Below the pieces are notes generated by a model. That model had not been told where the DNA came from. It was given only the letters and a program-made list of their open reading frames with translations, and searched no databases. The translations under genes and the position numbers were made by a program. Source: Rhabdophis nuchalis (Eukaryota; Chordata; Lepidosauria; Squamata; Natricidae). From it: a DNA stretch of 64,000 nucleotides. The stretch lies in NCBI GenBank assembly GCA_039707465.1, contig CM077645.1, forward strand, positions 146,375,503-146,439,502, written 5' to 3'. Below, one piece after another: positions 55,801 through 57,195 of this stretch. Within the stretch, counting starts at the first letter, position 1. Each line of letters opens with the position of its first letter.

Positions 55801-56111
55801 TCAAACACTGAGGTCTGTACCAGGCTTTCCCATGAAAAGCAGGCAGTCTGGTGAACTGGGGAATCAACAACAAGGAAGCCTCTTGACTTGTCTTAACCTA
55901 AGAGTAGCTCTGGTTGCTTGTGTCTGACAAATTGGACCTTCATTGTTCTTGTAATGCACCTAAACTCTTCAAGTCAGCCAATATATATATATATATATAT
56001 TATTTATTTTTTTACAGATTACTGGAAGAACTACTGAACATATTCAAGAGCAGCATGCAGTTTCAGCTCACCTGCTTTCAAGCTTCTTCTTCCACAATGG
56101 TGAAGACCTAA
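2708..56111 (+). CDS. EXOC2: EXOC2 (SEC5), exocyst complex component 2, C-terminal 18 exons (spliced)
   Basis: Eighteen exons joined at GT-AG junctions give one uninterrupted frame of about 567 codons ending in TAA at 56109-56111. The translation matches vertebrate EXOC2 throughout, as I recall that protein (about 924 residues in human), so about 60 percent of it lies here. EXOC2/SEC5 is a subunit of the eight-protein exocyst, which tethers secretory vesicles to the plasma membrane; it is an effector of Ral GTPases through an N-terminal TIG domain, which is outside the window. The part seen here is the alpha-helical (CATCHR-type) rod. No frameshift or stop interrupts any exon, and every junction keeps codon phase, so the gene looks functional. 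Exon numbers e1-e18 used below are local to this window; they would be exons 11-28 if the human 28-exon structure applies. Confidence 0.97.
2827..3440. other. EXOC2: Start of the large EXOC2 intron, nothing recognised
   Basis: Single-copy-looking AT-rich intron. No exon or repeat recognised. Confidence 0.5.
3441..3548. repeat. (CA)n(GA)n compound microsatellite
   Basis: About 13 CA units pass directly into about 40 uninterrupted GA units. Open frames through it (a Ser-Leu or Arg-Glu repeat) are artefacts of the dinucleotide. Confidence 0.98.
3549..3895. other. EXOC2: Intron sequence, nothing recognised
   Basis: AT-rich intron between a microsatellite and an interspersed repeat. Confidence 0.5.
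3990..4712 (+). repeat. Composite (CTAC)n / 40-55 bp minisatellite
   Basis: About 13 copies of a unit 'gtatttctccctctctat' + 'ctatccc' separated by variable numbers of CTAC (or CTAT) tetramers. The 267-codon open frame through it, rich in Leu-Pro-Thr-Tyr, simply reflects a repeat with no stop in that frame. Confidence 0.93.
4716..5066 (-). mobile_element. CR1 LINE, 3' end
   Basis: On the minus strand it encodes the last ~85 residues of CR1 ORF2 ([20 protein letters not shown] ... [19 protein letters not shown]) and runs into the CR1 3' end, seen on the + strand as 'agagttggaagggacc'. It sits inside the older tandem array, whose pyrimidine-rich sequence resumes at about 5075, so it inserted later. 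Confidence 0.9.
5410..7146. other. EXOC2: Large-intron sequence, nothing recognised
   Basis: AT-rich sequence without recognisable exon, repeat or RNA. A small perfect inverted repeat (ttttaagcc/ggcttaaaa) lies at about 7084-7104. Confidence 0.45.
7147..7354 (-). mobile_element. BovB (RTE) LINE, 3' end fragment
   Basis: The minus strand encodes the BovB C-terminus ([20 protein letters not shown] ... [16 protein letters not shown]), and the + strand carries the typical 'gttgttagttgcgaagtc' end. Strongly 5'-truncated. Confidence 0.92.
7355..8403. other. EXOC2: Large-intron sequence, nothing recognised
   Basis: AT-rich, no recognised feature. Confidence 0.45.
8404..8447 (+). mobile_element. 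Short 3' tail of an L2-like LINE ('acaatgacaataaa')
   Basis: The 'gtacaatgacaataaa' motif matches the 3' terminus of the LINE ending at about 16407 and the tail at 29590-29636. Only the last ~45 bases are present. Confidence 0.5.
8454..8477. repeat. 24-bp perfect palindrome
   Basis: Each half reads ttatggtaagta and the halves meet without a spacer. It lies directly after the LINE tail. Confidence 0.9.
9054..9117. repeat. (GA)n microsatellite, interrupted
   Basis: A GA-rich tract with a 'gtggg' interruption near 9078. Confidence 0.95.
9173..9204. repeat. 32-bp perfect palindrome
   Basis: The half-site gcgcttcaggactata is followed at once by its exact reverse complement. It has no spacer or mismatch and is not part of a recognised element. 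Confidence 0.95.
9205..10752. other. EXOC2: Large-intron sequence with poly(G) runs, otherwise nothing recognised
   Basis: Contains G tracts at about 9222-9234 and 9474-9485. No exon or interspersed repeat recognised. Confidence 0.45.
10753..10979 (+). mobile_element. pogo/Tigger-like MITE with TA target duplication
   Basis: Inverted ends cagtgatccctcgtttttcg and its complement, about 24 bp with few mismatches, flanked by TA at 10751-10752 and 10980-10981. No transposase is encoded. The ends resemble Tigger-type elements. Confidence 0.8.
10985..11156. mobile_element. hAT-type palindromic MITE ('caggggtctccaacc' family)
   Basis: Inverted ends caggggtctccaaccttt / complement, and an interior of arms centred on 'cttcagctcccagaattc'. 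The arm is partly triplicated here. The flanks ctgtagta and atatagta may be a decayed 8-bp duplication. It lies five bases after the pogo-like MITE. Confidence 0.85.
11157..12639. other. EXOC2: Large-intron sequence with a long poly(T) tract
   Basis: A (T)n run of about 25 lies at 12329-12353. Nothing else recognised. Confidence 0.45.
12640..13291 (+). mobile_element. L2/CR1-clade LINE reverse transcriptase, left part
   Basis: The translation shows non-LTR RT motifs in order: [20 protein letters not shown] (fingers), [20 protein letters not shown], then [15 protein letters not shown]. It is interrupted at 13291 by a 2.0 kb L1-type insertion and continues at 15305. One frameshift lies near 13140. 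The left edge is approximate. Confidence 0.88.
13278..13291. repeat. Target-site duplication, left copy
   Basis: ataggttgtttctt, repeated exactly at 15291-15304. It flanks the L1-type insertion. Confidence 0.93.
13575..14423 (-). CDS. L1 ORF1p-like RNA-binding protein, intact 282 codons
   Basis: In known L1 elements ORF1p forms trimers that coat L1 RNA and act as a nucleic-acid chaperone in the ribonucleoprotein. Visible parts: an N-terminal coiled coil at about residues 5-80 with heptad leucines ([20 protein letters not shown]), an RRM-like middle at about 90-185 ([12 protein letters not shown] ... [12 protein letters not shown]), and a C-terminal domain at about 185-250 ([10 protein letters not shown] ... 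[20 protein letters not shown]). The Gly/Pro-rich then basic tail ends KRLRSKK. No stop or frameshift interrupts it, so the copy is young or has been under selection. Transcription would come from the element's own 5' UTR, antisense to EXOC2. Confidence 0.9.
   Translation of the reverse strand: MAQEATLASLEQRMTALETVIQNLVSEIKAQRAENVNFKKELLDTRKQVLENTQKNEELKGGLEGAKGEIKNVSNEVVEINAHVTRIDLERMTYFLRFQNVSEMDGECLPDLMSTIIADYLHKPKDEIRGDIDLVYRINSAYARMNEVPREIHVKFVRRTTREEILKARRGSPMIYQQKEITILKQIPRKIREAKRKFSFLSKTLFDHGIWFKWVIPEGMLVFWEGGRVKVKTVAEAEAFLKKHSSVLGEDPGGAGGAMAPPAGGPGEKGEDTIAKRLRSKK
14424..15290 (-). promoter_or_regulatory. L1-type 5' UTR / probable internal promoter
   Basis: GC- and CpG-rich leader of the ORF1-only element, with three 'ccggaa' copies at the extreme 5' end and a poly(G/C) run at 15138-15151. 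L1 5' UTRs carry the element's promoter; that role is inferred here. Confidence 0.55.
15291..15304. repeat. Target-site duplication, right copy
   Basis: Exact copy of 13278-13291. Confidence 0.93.
15305..16407 (+). mobile_element. L2/CR1-clade LINE reverse transcriptase, right part and 3' end
   Basis: Continues the RT broken at 13291: [11 protein letters not shown], then the catalytic box [12 protein letters not shown] (15516-15551), [17 protein letters not shown], and the C-terminal [21 protein letters not shown] stop follows IECS near 15900 and the frame resumes shifted by one. The 3' end is 'tacaatgacaataaaataaa', a tail also seen in fish L2-type LINEs as I recall them. The exact clade is uncertain. 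Confidence 0.9.
16410..16646. mobile_element. Possible hAT remnant
   Basis: The right edge 'gagccacaggttgctgacccctg' resembles hAT termini elsewhere in the window. The left terminus is not identifiable, and a C run lies at 16449-16458. Confidence 0.3.
16647..17720. other. EXOC2: Large-intron sequence, nothing recognised
   Basis: No feature recognised. Confidence 0.45.
17721..18064 (+). mobile_element. Sauria-type tRNA-derived SINE with BovB-like 3' tail
   Basis: The 5' part carries pol III A- and B-box-like motifs (gtggctcagtggctaagac; ggtcggcagttcaaattc). The 3' part ends 'gtcgggaacgacta ... aaggggaacctttaccttta', the BovB-derived tail used for mobilisation by BovB machinery. Nearly full length, 344 bp. 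Confidence 0.92.
18065..18694. other. EXOC2: End of the large intron
   Basis: A poly(G) run lies at 18244-18259 and a short (TATG)n at 18517-18533. Otherwise nothing recognised before e2. Confidence 0.45.
18695..18820 (+). CDS. EXOC2: EXOC2 exon e2
   Basis: Encodes [20 protein letters not shown] followed by [15 protein letters not shown], the serine-rich linker of EXOC2. The acceptor is CCCATTTAG and the donor GTAAGT. The exon begins with two bases that complete the codon left open by e1 and ends with one base of the next codon. Confidence 0.95.
19297..19421 (+). CDS. EXOC2: EXOC2 exon e3
   Basis: Encodes NWRFKTPQQ then [20 protein letters not shown] and ends [13 protein letters not shown]. 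The acceptor is TTTTTCAG and the donor GTAAGA; the exon ends in phase 0. This is one of the most conserved stretches of the protein. Confidence 0.97.
19422..20943. other. EXOC2: Intron e3-e4, left part, nothing recognised
   Basis: AT-rich single-copy-looking sequence. Confidence 0.45.
20944..21026 (-). mobile_element. L2-type LINE 3' tail fragment
   Basis: (ATTT)n followed by 'aatttataccccgccctt' and 'acccagggcggc': the minus-strand 3' end of the L2 family with larger copies at 23084, 26262 and 41560. Confidence 0.8.
21432..21500 (+). CDS. EXOC2: EXOC2 exon e4
   Basis: A 69-bp, 23-codon exon encoding [20 protein letters not shown] plus DFK. The acceptor is TTTTATAAG and the donor GTAAGG; both ends are in phase 0, so skipping it would keep the frame. 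Confidence 0.94.
21890..22600 (-). mobile_element. Possible LTR-type remnant
   Basis: A block of middle-repetitive character, with 'tcttttatttata' (a minus-strand poly(A) signal) near 21930 and a Glu/Ser-rich minus-strand frame at 22240-22480 that resembles sequence common in squamate LTR elements. No paired LTR, primer-binding site or target duplication was found, so the class is a guess. Confidence 0.3.
22601..23083. other. EXOC2: Intron e4-e5, nothing recognised
   Basis: No feature recognised. Confidence 0.4.
23084..23720 (-). mobile_element. L2-type LINE, 3' part with ORF2 C-terminus
   Basis: The minus strand encodes [40 protein letters not shown] and a C-terminal [17 protein letters not shown], then the 3' tail 'ccctgggtccg ... 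ggcggggtataaatt'. 5'-truncated; antisense to EXOC2. Confidence 0.93.
23861..24018 (+). CDS. EXOC2: EXOC2 exon e5
   Basis: Starts [10 protein letters not shown], then [20 protein letters not shown], and ends [10 protein letters not shown] plus two bases of an arginine codon. The acceptor is TTGGTCCTAG and the donor GTTAGT. Confidence 0.95.
24170..24655 (-). mobile_element. CR1 LINE, old 3' fragment
   Basis: The + strand has 'agaattggaaaaagacattt' with 'caattgtgtccaatctcctg' (the CR1 end) and, further on, 'cacagtactccaagttgg', a CR1 ORF2 signature in reverse. Much diverged. Confidence 0.65.
24656..26261. other. EXOC2: Intron e5-e6, nothing recognised
   Basis: AT-rich. No supported feature. 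Confidence 0.4.
26262..26712 (-). mobile_element. L2-type LINE, 3' part
   Basis: Starts with (TTTA)n and 'aatttatatcccgccctt'. The rest is colinear with 23095-23540 and encodes the same ORF2 C-terminus in reverse, shorter than the 23084 copy. Confidence 0.92.
26781..26902 (+). CDS. EXOC2: EXOC2 exon e6
   Basis: Encodes [20 protein letters not shown] and ends MITLQHTAE. The acceptor is GGCTTTCCAG. The donor GAAG/GTTGTA is weak, but it is the only one that keeps the frame into e7 and matches the EXOC2 protein. Confidence 0.93.
27005..27370 (+). mobile_element. Non-autonomous DNA element, 'tagtcctcgacttac' family, degenerate
   Basis: Shares 'ttgactttgcttgtc', 'gttgttaagtg', 'attgccaagcacgtgaat' and 'ctgtaactttgaaaagtcac' with the better-preserved copy at 36980-37346. 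The termini are eroded. Confidence 0.7.
27371..27756. other. EXOC2: Intron e6-e7, right part, nothing recognised
   Basis: AT-rich; no feature. Confidence 0.45.
27757..27818 (+). CDS. EXOC2: EXOC2 exon e7
   Basis: Encodes [19 protein letters not shown]. The acceptor is TTTTTTACAG and the donor GTGGGT. The frame stays open into the intron as far as 28025, but the intronic part does not resemble EXOC2. Confidence 0.95.
27819..28539. other. EXOC2: Intron e7-e8, nothing recognised
   Basis: No feature recognised. The frame left open after e7 to 28025 is treated as chance. Confidence 0.5.
28540..28620 (+). CDS. EXOC2: EXOC2 exon e8
   Basis: An 81-bp, 27-codon exon encoding [20 protein letters not shown] then CKPGETS. 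The acceptor is CTCCTTTTAG and the donor GTAAGT; both ends are phase 0. Confidence 0.96.
28621..29314. other. EXOC2: Intron e8-e9, nothing recognised
   Basis: Begins with a short direct duplication of 'taatagatctttttgtt' at 28633-28665. No other feature. Confidence 0.5.
29315..29374 (+). CDS. EXOC2: EXOC2 exon e9
   Basis: A 20-codon exon, [20 protein letters not shown]. The acceptor is TTTCTTTAG and the donor GTAATA; both ends are phase 0. Confidence 0.94.
29409..29545 (+). mobile_element. SINE/LINE 3' fragment, 'cgaggtcggtaaaatgaagacc' family
   Basis: Carries 'ccgaggtcggtaaaatga', 'caatttgctgactttgtaaa' and 'gagggctgtaaagtactg', the 3' portion of a common snake repeat. A reverse copy is at 37703-37800. 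Confidence 0.7.
29590..29636 (+). mobile_element. Short 3' tail of an L2-like LINE
   Basis: 'tttagtacaatgacaataaa' followed by (ATT)n; the same terminus as at 8404 and 16370. Confidence 0.5.
29637..30021. other. EXOC2: Intron e9-e10, nothing recognised
   Basis: A 'acagttatctagaa' motif is directly repeated at about 29876 and 29903; otherwise nothing. Confidence 0.45.
30022..30058 (+). repeat. Interstitial telomere-like (TTAGGG)n, short
   Basis: Five or six consecutive TTAGGG-type units, two of them imperfect. Confidence 0.8.
30449..30545. repeat. (CTTT)n microsatellite
   Basis: About 18 CTTT units followed by related pyrimidine-rich sequence. Confidence 0.95.
30585..30990. repeat. ~105-bp tandem array containing (GT)n, about four units
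   Basis: Each unit has 'tttatctgtctctctcctcc', 'ctccacccatctgtcattct', then (GT)8-12 and a pyrimidine tract. Unit starts at about 30585, 30690, 30797 and 30902 are evenly spaced. Confidence 0.92.
31012..31430. other. CpG-rich block inside the hAT-type element
   Basis: GC-rich, CpG-dense sequence in an otherwise AT-rich window, with CTG/GCC runs near 31201-31220. Several frames stay open for 60-100 codons on both strands, as expected where TAA/TAG/TGA are rare. I do not recognise a protein in it. Confidence 0.6.
31437..31930. repeat. 31/48-bp GC-rich minisatellite, 13 units
   Basis: The core unit 'cgcctgcgctgggacggctc' + 'cctgggtctct' is 31 bp. Five units carry an extra 'ccgtcagcgagccacgct', making 48 bp. 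The order of long (L) and short (S) units is [12 protein letters not shown], then a terminal unit. Confidence 0.93.
32108..32605. mobile_element. TA-flanked DNA element ('ccgtatttttcggagtataag' family)
   Basis: The left end ccgtatttttcagagtataa and the right end (reverse of ttttactccgaaaaatctgg) are inverted repeats. TA lies at 32106-32107 and 32606-32607. No transposase. A separate end fragment is at 41071-41124. Confidence 0.72.
32609..33664. other. EXOC2: Intron e9-e10, right part, nothing recognised
   Basis: 32700-33450 is open for 80-130 codons in two frames on the minus strand, but I recognise no protein in it. Confidence 0.4.
33665..33726 (+). CDS. EXOC2: EXOC2 exon e10
   Basis: Encodes [20 protein letters not shown] and two bases of a histidine codon. 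The acceptor is CTTTTGGAG and the donor GTAAGT. Confidence 0.95.
33951..34085. mobile_element. hAT-type palindromic MITE
   Basis: Almost perfectly palindromic: cagtggtctgcaaagtcggc ... complement, with a 'gccagcatagctggc' centre. Flanked by the perfect 8-bp duplication gtatagta (33943-33950 and 34086-34093). Confidence 0.95.
34094..34497. other. EXOC2: Intron e10-e11, right part, nothing recognised
   Basis: Poly(A)/(T) runs at 34310 and 34372; no other feature. Confidence 0.45.
34498..34564 (+). CDS. EXOC2: EXOC2 exon e11
   Basis: Completes the histidine codon and encodes [20 protein letters not shown] then SV. The acceptor is ATCCCTTAG and the donor GTAAGT; it ends in phase 0. Confidence 0.94.
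34838..36355 (+). pseudogene. Degenerate Tc1/mariner element with decayed transposase
   Basis: Starts TA/cagttgtacacaaaggttt, a Tc1-type terminus. The transposase is ruined by stops and frameshifts, but pieces remain: DNSPKHT at 35813-35833 (around the second catalytic aspartate) and [20 protein letters not shown] from 35910, which ends the DDE domain. A poly(G) run lies at 36001-36014. The right terminus is not clear; the end coordinate is approximate. Confidence 0.75.
36518..36634 (+). CDS. EXOC2: EXOC2 exon e12
   Basis: Encodes ER then [20 protein letters not shown] and ends [10 protein letters not shown]. The acceptor is TTGATTTAG and the donor GTAAGT. A SINE insertion, with its target-site duplication, begins only 10 bases past this exon (see 36645-36896). 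Confidence 0.96.
36645..36657. repeat. SINE target-site duplication, left copy
   Basis: tctgactacagat, repeated exactly at 36884-36896. Confidence 0.93.
36658..36883 (+). mobile_element. tRNA-derived SINE inserted next to the e12 splice donor
   Basis: Pol III-type boxes (agtggcctagaggtgaagg; gagagttcaatcctggg), a body with 'gtcaggaagggcatctggcc', and a 'ggattagagggta' tail ending in T/A. Flanked by a perfect 13-bp duplication. The insertion point is 23 bases into the intron and leaves GTAAGT intact. Confidence 0.93.
36884..36896. repeat. SINE target-site duplication, right copy
   Basis: Exact copy of 36645-36657. Confidence 0.93.
36980..37346 (+). mobile_element. Non-autonomous DNA element, 'tagtcctcgacttac' family, with TA duplication
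   Basis: Ends cagcttgtcctcaacttat and ataagttgaggactaactg are inverted repeats. TA flanks at 36978-36979 and 37347-37348. This is the best-preserved copy here. Confidence 0.88.
37547..37596. repeat. 24-bp perfect inverted repeat with 2-base spacer
   Basis: The arm begins cacatttaagtctgaagttt and the spacer is tg at 37571-37572. It would fold into a long hairpin. Confidence 0.93.
37599..37665. repeat. Three ~22-bp direct repeats
   Basis: 'gcagtcttcaatacatgg' recurs at about 37599, 37622 and 37645 with one or two changes, starting right after the hairpin. Confidence 0.9.
37703..37800 (-). mobile_element. SINE/LINE 3' fragment, reverse copy of the 29409 family
   Basis: 'cttatataccacttcaaagt' and 'gcgatttacagagtcagcat' are the reverse of motifs in 29409-29545. 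Confidence 0.7.
37858..38214 (+). mobile_element. pogo/Tigger-like MITE with TA duplication
   Basis: Ends cagtggtacctcggtactcg and its near complement (agtaccaaggtaccactg); TA at 37856-37857 and 38215-38216. No coding sequence. Confidence 0.88.
38217..39185. other. EXOC2: Intron e12-e13, right part, nothing recognised
   Basis: AT-rich; no feature. Confidence 0.45.
39186..39327 (+). CDS. EXOC2: EXOC2 exon e13
   Basis: Encodes [15 protein letters not shown], then [20 protein letters not shown] and DWKDCLPPT. The acceptor is TATTTTAG and the donor GTAAGC; it ends in phase 1. Confidence 0.97.
39328..39774. other. EXOC2: Intron e13-e14, start, nothing recognised
   Basis: No feature recognised. 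Confidence 0.45.
39775..40055 (+). mobile_element. LINE 3' end, clade uncertain
   Basis: The + strand reads NNRVVEA, then after a stop [20 protein letters not shown] and [12 protein letters not shown], a LINE ORF2 C-terminus common in snakes. A 3' UTR follows, ending 'gacaaaccaaataaaataaa'. Confidence 0.75.
40056..41070. other. EXOC2: Intron e13-e14, nothing firm
   Basis: A short piece resembling one end of the 'tagtcctcgacttac' family lies at 40194-40216. Otherwise unrecognised. Confidence 0.4.
41071..41124 (-). mobile_element. End fragment of the 32108-type DNA element
   Basis: 'gtgtgtcctataatccgaaa' + 'aatatgctc' matches the terminus of that family. Confidence 0.5.
41128..41345 (-). mobile_element. 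BovB (RTE) LINE, internal fragment
   Basis: The + strand has the reverse of BovB ORF2 signatures: 'ttgatcgccttgcagtccaa', 'gtcttctccagcactatcg', 'ctttggtgctcagcctttct'. Confidence 0.85.
41560..41672 (-). mobile_element. L2-type LINE 3' tail, segment 1 of a rearranged copy
   Basis: 'gtttatttatcgtatttata', 'tcccgcaccc' and 'gtggcggcgcacaggaaaat' match the minus-strand 3' tail of the copies at 23084 and 26262. At about 41672 the sequence switches to the opposite strand of the same family. Confidence 0.88.
41673..42893 (+). pseudogene. L2-type LINE reverse transcriptase, segment 2 (inverted relative to its flanks)
   Basis: Translates to [20 protein letters not shown] (linker), [20 protein letters not shown] (RT start), [20 protein letters not shown] (catalytic Asp), then [13 protein letters not shown] (YADD box at about 42690-42720) and [13 protein letters not shown]. 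Shifts near 42180 and 42375 break the frame. It stops at 42893, before the ORF2 C-terminus. Confidence 0.93.
42894..43640 (-). pseudogene. L2-type LINE ORF2 C-terminal part, segment 3
   Basis: The minus strand encodes [60 protein letters not shown] and LPPELRDS. Its first ~155 bases (43640-43484) repeat, inverted, what segment 2 contains at 42731-42893, so the two could fold together. Confidence 0.93.
43734..43822. repeat. (TAA)n microsatellite
   Basis: About 29 uninterrupted TAA units. Confidence 0.97.
43823..43990 (-). mobile_element. LINE 3' tail fragment
   Basis: 'aatttaatttatagaccgct', 'gactcggagcgtgcacaggg' and later 'ccctgcgctaaaatcccc' match the layout of the L2-type tail in reverse. 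The adjoining (TAA)n probably grew from its tail. Confidence 0.65.
43991..48499. other. EXOC2: Repeat-poor intron stretch (e13-e14)
   Basis: For about 4.5 kb I recognise no interspersed repeat; only homopolymer runs appear, such as poly(G) at 47026-47041. No exon, RNA or coding signature was found. Some frames of 60-120 codons exist, as expected by chance. Confidence 0.45.
48500..48555 (+). CDS. EXOC2: EXOC2 exon e14
   Basis: Encodes [19 protein letters not shown], with the first glycine split across the preceding 9.2 kb intron. The acceptor is TTTATTTACAG and the donor GTGAGG. Confidence 0.95.
48735..48840. mobile_element. hAT-type palindromic MITE, degenerate
   Basis: 'gtggacttcaactcccagca' and the reverse arm 'gggaattctgagagtt ... 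cttaaagttgctgag' match the family at 33951, with decayed ends. Confidence 0.7.
48841..49223. other. EXOC2: Intron e14-e15, right part, nothing recognised
   Basis: No feature recognised. Confidence 0.45.
49224..49346 (+). CDS. EXOC2: EXOC2 exon e15
   Basis: A 41-codon exon: [20 protein letters not shown], then [20 protein letters not shown] and Q. The acceptor is AATCTGCAG; the donor GTAGTC is weaker than its neighbours. Both ends are phase 0. Confidence 0.96.
49515..49845 (-). mobile_element. Penelope-like element fragment (C-terminal region)
   Basis: The minus strand reads [14 protein letters not shown] near 49820-49780 and later [14 protein letters not shown]. These match, as I recall them, the region after the GIY-YIG endonuclease of vertebrate Penelope-like elements. 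On + the motif 'gatgtttcgcttctcatcc' + 'aagaagcttcttcag' is characteristic. Strongly truncated. Confidence 0.65.
49838..49912. repeat. ~16-bp tandem repeat, about five copies
   Basis: 'aaaccagcggtctttc' repeated, with one short copy lacking 'tctttc', directly at the edge of the Penelope-like fragment. Confidence 0.9.
49913..50975. other. EXOC2: Intron e15-e16, nothing firm
   Basis: A short (GATA/GACA)(GA)n tract lies at 50108-50150 and a G run at 50535-50550. Confidence 0.45.
50976..51037 (+). CDS. EXOC2: EXOC2 exon e16
   Basis: Encodes [20 protein letters not shown] and two bases of an asparagine codon. The acceptor is CTGTCTTTCAG and the donor GTAAGA. Confidence 0.95.
51038..51544. other. 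EXOC2: Intron e16-e17, left part, nothing recognised
   Basis: Poly(A) at 51489-51504; no other feature. Confidence 0.45.
51553..51702. mobile_element. hAT-type palindromic MITE with (TTTGC)n centre
   Basis: Ends caggggtctccaacctttgc and its exact complement, perfect 8-bp duplication gattagac at 51545-51552 and 51703-51710. The loop holds four TTTGC units. Confidence 0.95.
51711..52229. other. EXOC2: Intron e16-e17, nothing firm
   Basis: Contains a (CATC)/(CCTC) pyrimidine tract at 51835-51890. Confidence 0.45.
52230..52378 (-). mobile_element. tRNA-derived SINE fragment
   Basis: In reverse it reads from 'gagagccagttttgtgtagt' (A-box region, 52377-52358) through a B-box-like 'aaaccaggagactgtgag' to 'ctgggtga'-type body sequence. 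A common squamate SINE. Confidence 0.72.
52379..53079. other. EXOC2: Intron e16-e17, nothing recognised
   Basis: No feature recognised. Confidence 0.45.
53080..53222. repeat. ~35-bp inverted repeat around a (TTTA)n tract
   Basis: Left arm 53080-53116 (tatgtgttacatttttgagc...) and right arm 53188-53222 are reverse complements except for two short length differences. The ~70-base centre is (ATTT)n-rich. Confidence 0.88.
53265..53399. mobile_element. hAT-type palindromic MITE
   Basis: Ends caggggttcccaaacttagc / near complement, centre 'gccagcatagctggc', perfect 8-bp duplication gtctagat at 53257-53264 and 53400-53407. Confidence 0.95.
53408..53743. other. EXOC2: Intron e16-e17, right end, nothing recognised
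   Basis: No feature recognised. Confidence 0.45.
53744..53803 (+). CDS. EXOC2: EXOC2 exon e17
   Basis: Completes the asparagine codon and encodes [19 protein letters not shown] plus two bases of a lysine codon. The acceptor is TTTAATTTACAG and the donor GTAAGT. Confidence 0.95.
53804..54932. other. EXOC2: Intron e17-e18, left part, nothing recognised
   Basis: AT-rich; no feature. Confidence 0.45.
54933..55064. mobile_element. hAT-type MITE
   Basis: Termini acgggtgtcaaacccgcggc and 'gcgggccaccagtttgatac' + 'ccgt' form imperfect inverted repeats of the 'ggggtgtcaaac' type. The flanking duplication is unclear. Confidence 0.65.
55065..56017. other. EXOC2: Intron e17-e18, right part, nothing recognised
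   Basis: A short (TA)n precedes e18 at 55980-56000. Confidence 0.45.
56018..56111 (+). CDS. EXOC2: EXOC2 terminal coding exon e18
   Basis: Encodes [20 protein letters not shown], then [10 protein letters not shown] and TAA. The acceptor TTTTTTTACAG follows a short (TA)n tract at 55980-56000. The C-terminal end agrees with the end of vertebrate EXOC2, so the stop is genuine. Confidence 0.97.
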
Positions 56112-56370
56112 TTCTGAAACTGAATTCTTTTCATGAAAAGGGAACCGTAAATGCCATCAGTCTTGTTCTCAAGTAACTGTGCTATTCTTTTCTGTGACCT
56201 CATTTTCTTGAATCCAAAATTCGGAGTAAAATTATTAATAGATCTATTGCTTCTAGAAATAGCATACAATCCCATTGTGTTTTGATGAGAATTTACTCTG
56301 AAACATTTTAAACAGCAATATATCGCAGTATGCTTAATAGCTTGGCAAGCTGGTTGTATTTATTATCCTA

Positions 56371-56376
56371 AATAAA
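56371..56376 (+). promoter_or_regulatory. Candidate polyadenylation signal AATAAA, proximal
   Basis: Canonical hexamer 260 bases past the EXOC2 stop. Confidence 0.45.
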
Positions 56377-56776
56377 TGATGTCACCAGATTCCTTACACT
56401 TCTGAGCATATTTACCAAAATGTTCTAAAATTCTCCTATATCAGTAGAGATGTTTGGTTCACTAAATGATGACATGTGTACTTGTATCATCATCTATCAT
56501 CACGCATATACCTGAATATCCATTGTTTGCCTGCTGCCCTCTATGGAATGAATTTTCAACCAGATGTATATAATGGTATGTGGGAAAGACCTTGGGAGAG
56601 TAGGCCAAGAGACACTACCAAGAGAATGATCAGATAAGAGACAGCATAGTCCACACCTAGATAATGGGCAGGACAAGAAATTCAGAAGAGACCTTCCCTA
56701 CTTTCTCAAGCTGTAAAGGAGATTGGGGGGAGGGTTAAACTTTGAAGCTTGCAAGATTCGGTTAATGTAGCTTTAC

Positions 56777-56782
56777 AATAAA
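56777..56782 (+). promoter_or_regulatory. Candidate polyadenylation signal AATAAA, distal
   Basis: Canonical hexamer about 665 bases past the stop, followed within 30 bases by T/G-rich sequence. The next 100 bases lead into an RTE-type repeat. Confidence 0.5.
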
Positions 56783-56864
56783 GTAGAATTAGCTTATCTA
56801 CTTGTGATTTGTATCTAATTTACCTGTCAAGACCAACAACATGCTGCATTGCAGTAGAACTCTT

Positions 56865-57195
56865 ATCAACGAATTGATTATGTGACATCAAGTCACGATT
56901 GACTCTTAGCAATCATATACATAGATCTCCAGGTTGATCCAATAGTGAATTGTGAAATTGAGTCCATCCACTTTTCTGCTGGTCAGCCTCATCTTGCAGA
57001 CTTCTTCTGATCACTGAGTTTTCTCGTAATGTGTCCAAAATTTGAGCCTTGAGTAAGAACTCTGGATTGACTTGTTCTATGATTCATTCGTTTGTTTTCT
57101 TAGCTGTCCATAATATTGTCCATAGGGTTTGTCTTCAGCACCAGCATTCAAAAGTGTCAATTGTCTTTATATCCTGCTTCAAGTTCAGTTTTTGT
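56865..57195 (-). mobile_element. RTE/BovB-related LINE, old internal fragment
   Basis: The + strand holds reversed RTE signatures: 'gtgacatcaagtcacgattg', 'gttttctcgtaatgtgtcca', 'ggattgacttgttctatgat' and 'gtccatagggtttgtcttca'. Diverged from the BovB pieces at 7147 and 41128. Confidence 0.7.

Larger units (their letters stand above)
56112..56800 (+). other. EXOC2: EXOC2 3' UTR (extent approximate)
   Basis: The sequence after the stop shows two canonical AATAAA signals, at 56371-56376 and 56777-56782. No interspersed repeat is recognisable before about 56865, which fits a retained 3' UTR. The true cleavage site cannot be fixed from sequence alone; either signal, or both, could be used. Confidence 0.6.
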